Shown here: in pieces, positions 62,962 to 64,000 of the stretch
Layout: each line of letters opens with the position of its first letter
Position numbering within the stretch: the first letter of the stretch is position 1
Assembly (NCBI RefSeq): GCF_000299915.1
Contig: NZ_AMRI01000005.1
Span: 115,605-179,604 of the forward strand
DNA length: 64,000 nucleotides
Source of the DNA: Gallaecimonas xiamenensis 3-C-1
Lineage (GTDB): Bacteria; Pseudomonadota; Gammaproteobacteria; Enterobacterales; Gallaecimonadaceae
Reading direction: 5' to 3'
The notes under the pieces: generated by a model
Database searches by the model: none
What the model saw: the letters and a program-made list of their open reading frames with translations, nothing else
Told to the model about the DNA's origin: nothing
Made by a program: the position numbers and the translations under genes

Positions 62962-63534
62962 CTAAAGCCCTTGGCTGGCGAGCAGGGCGGCAGCGGCGCG
63001 CTGTGCGTCCACGGCGACGCTGGCCCGGCCTGACAACAGGGCATGGGTAGTGGCGCCATCCATGAGCAGCAAAAGCTGTCCGGCCAGCTCATCCGGCTCT
63101 TGGGCGCCCAGGGCTTGGCAGCGCAGCCTGAGGCTGTGCTGCAGTTTGTCTTTGTGCAGTTTGGCGACCTGCCTGACCGGATCGACGGGGCTAGACACCT
63201 CGCCGGCGGTGTTGATAAAGGCGCAGCCATGGAAGTCCGGGCTGGCAAACCAGCCGGCCAATACCTCGAAGGCGCCAAGCAGCTGGGCCCTTGGGCCGGC
63301 AAAGACGGCAAGGCCGGCTTCAAACCAGGCCATCCATTTGTCGTCGCGGCGCCTAAGGGCGGCGGCGACCAAGGCTTCTTTGGTGCCGAAGTGCTTGTAG
63401 ATGGTTTTTCGGGAAACCCCACTGGCCTTGACGATGGCGTCCATCCCGGTGGCACTGATGCCGCCTTGGTAGATAAGGGTTTCGGTGGCGTCTAAAAGAC
63501 GGCTTATCGGATCTTGGCTGTCGATGTTTTGCAT
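62962..63534 (-). CDS. TetR/AcrR family transcriptional regulator
   Basis: The 190-residue regulator has an N-terminal HTH (ATETLIYQGGISATGMDAI, KASGVSRKTIYKHFGTKEAL) and a helical ligand-binding C-terminus with LGAFEVLAGWFASPDFHGCAF. ATG 63534 is used since the domain begins just after it; the frame is open further to 63612 but would cover the operator. A 14-bp palindrome lies 12-25 bases before the start, predicting autoregulation and control of the DUF1348 gene. Confidence 0.9.
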   Translation of the reverse strand: MQNIDSQDPISRLLDATETLIYQGGISATGMDAIVKASGVSRKTIYKHFGTKEALVAAALRRRDDKWMAWFEAGLAVFAGPRAQLLGAFEVLAGWFASPDFHGCAFINTAGEVSSPVDPVRQVAKLHKDKLQHSLRLRCQALGAQEPDELAGQLLLLMDGATTHALLSGRASVAVDAQRAAAALLASQGL

Positions 63535-63545
63535 ATTCAGATGGT

Positions 63546-63559
63546 AGAACGATCGTTCT
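63546..63559. promoter_or_regulatory. Palindromic TetR-family operator
   Basis: AGAACGATCGTTCT is a perfect 14-bp palindrome directly upstream of the tetR start. Confidence 0.8.
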
Positions 63560-63737
63560 CTTCTTGGCAAGGGCTTTTCAACCTGCGGCACGGGCCGGTG
63601 GCCAAATGTCATTTGATATTGCGATAAGCATCTTGTGGTAGTTAAATACTACAATTCGACTGTGGTTCGCACAGGGAATCGTTTTGGGCCACCAAGGCCC
63701 GCAGTATCGTTAAACCCAGTCCGGAGTCCCTGGATAG

Positions 63738-64000
63738 ATGAAGACCGTTGCTATCCTTATTTTCCCTGATTTTCTGATGCTCGACATGTCGGGCCCCGCC
63801 GAAACCTTCACTGTTGCCAACCGCTTTTTGCCTGCCGATGCCGGCTACCGGTTGGTACTGATCAGCGCCACTCAAACCGATATCCGTGCCAGCAATGGCA
63901 TCCGGGTGCTGGCCGATACCACCATTGCCGAGCCTGCCGAGTCTTATGATCTGTTGCTGGTGGTCGGCGGGCCCGGCGCCTACAGCGGCAGGCCTCCCCA
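63738..64000 (+). CDS. DJ-1/PfpI-domain protein, probably a GlxA-like AraC regulator, 3' end cut by window
   Basis: The visible 87 codons read MKTVAILIFPDFLMLDMSG, then PAETFTVANRF, and end in YDLLLVVGGPGA. This is the N-terminal part of the DJ-1/PfpI domain found in GlxA-family AraC regulators and in isonitrile hydratase-like proteins. Whether an AraC DNA-binding domain follows lies beyond the window. The ribosome site upstream is poor. It diverges from tetR across about 200 bases. Confidence 0.75.
   Translation, partial: MKTVAILIFPDFLMLDMSGPAETFTVANRFLPADAGYRLVLISATQTDIRASNGIRVLADTTIAEPAESYDLLLVVGGPGAYSGRPP

Overview
The window looks like chromosomal core DNA of a GC-rich (roughly 60%) gammaproteobacterium outside the Enterobacteriaceae. 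Clues are the block fabB-pdxB-asd-fimV-truA-accD-folC-dedD-cvpA-purF (a mixture of the E. coli and Pseudomonas arrangements), tig-clpP-clpX-lon-hupB-ppiD, sapABCDF/pspF-pspABC-ycjXF-tyrR, miaE, and recognisable PurR, MetJ, Fur, TyrR, sigma-32 and sigma-54 sites. Gallaecimonas or a relative would fit, but that is a guess from general resemblance, not from a search. I see no insertion sequence, prophage, CRISPR array or rRNA, and no stretch above 300 bases lacks a gene; the longest gaps are regulatory regions.

Layout. 0-14.3 kb: the 3'-truncated mnmC on the minus strand, then a plus-strand housekeeping run for fatty acid (fabB, accD), PLP (pdxB), aspartate-family (asd), polar/cell-surface (fimV), tRNA (truA), folate (folC), division (dedD) and purine (cvpA-purF) functions, punctuated by strong hairpin terminators that often merge with the next promoter. 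14.3-21.9 kb: the most accessory-looking part, with a Yip1-family membrane protein, a transglutaminase/TPR lipoprotein, a small beta-barrel protein, a 1532-residue lipoprotein containing 36 thrombospondin type 3 repeats, and a small secreted protein. 21.9-29.5 kb: miaE, lpxH-ppiB facing cysS, a PEP-mutase-like enzyme, a voltage-gated-type K+ channel overlapping folD, tRNA-Arg(UCU) and tRNA-His, and a DUF482 protein. 29.5-38.6 kb: trigger factor and the ClpXP/Lon/HU/PpiD proteostasis block with tRNA-Asp, then a CreA lipoprotein.

38.6-44.7 kb is a methionine salvage locus: a methionine aminotransferase facing mtnBCD, then mtnA facing mtnK, with MetJ-type boxes in both divergent intergenic regions. 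44.7-55.1 kb carries sapABCDF and pspF on the minus strand, divergent from pspABC-ycjX-ycjF, with a sigma-54 promoter between pspF and pspA. 55.1-62.5 kb separates ycjF from tyrR (adjacent in E. coli) with an iron-uptake pair (piuC and a TonB receptor behind Fur boxes), a methionine gamma-lyase, and phhA-phhB-tyrR for phenylalanine hydroxylation, with a TyrR box overlapping the lyase stop codon. The right end has a DUF1348-tetR pair with a 14-bp palindromic operator, and the start of a DJ-1/PfpI (GlxA-like) gene cut by the window edge.

Most of the window is well-understood core metabolism. The most unusual parts are the 15.0-21.5 kb surface-protein locus, the MetJ-type control of methionine salvage, and the compact terminator-promoter junctions.
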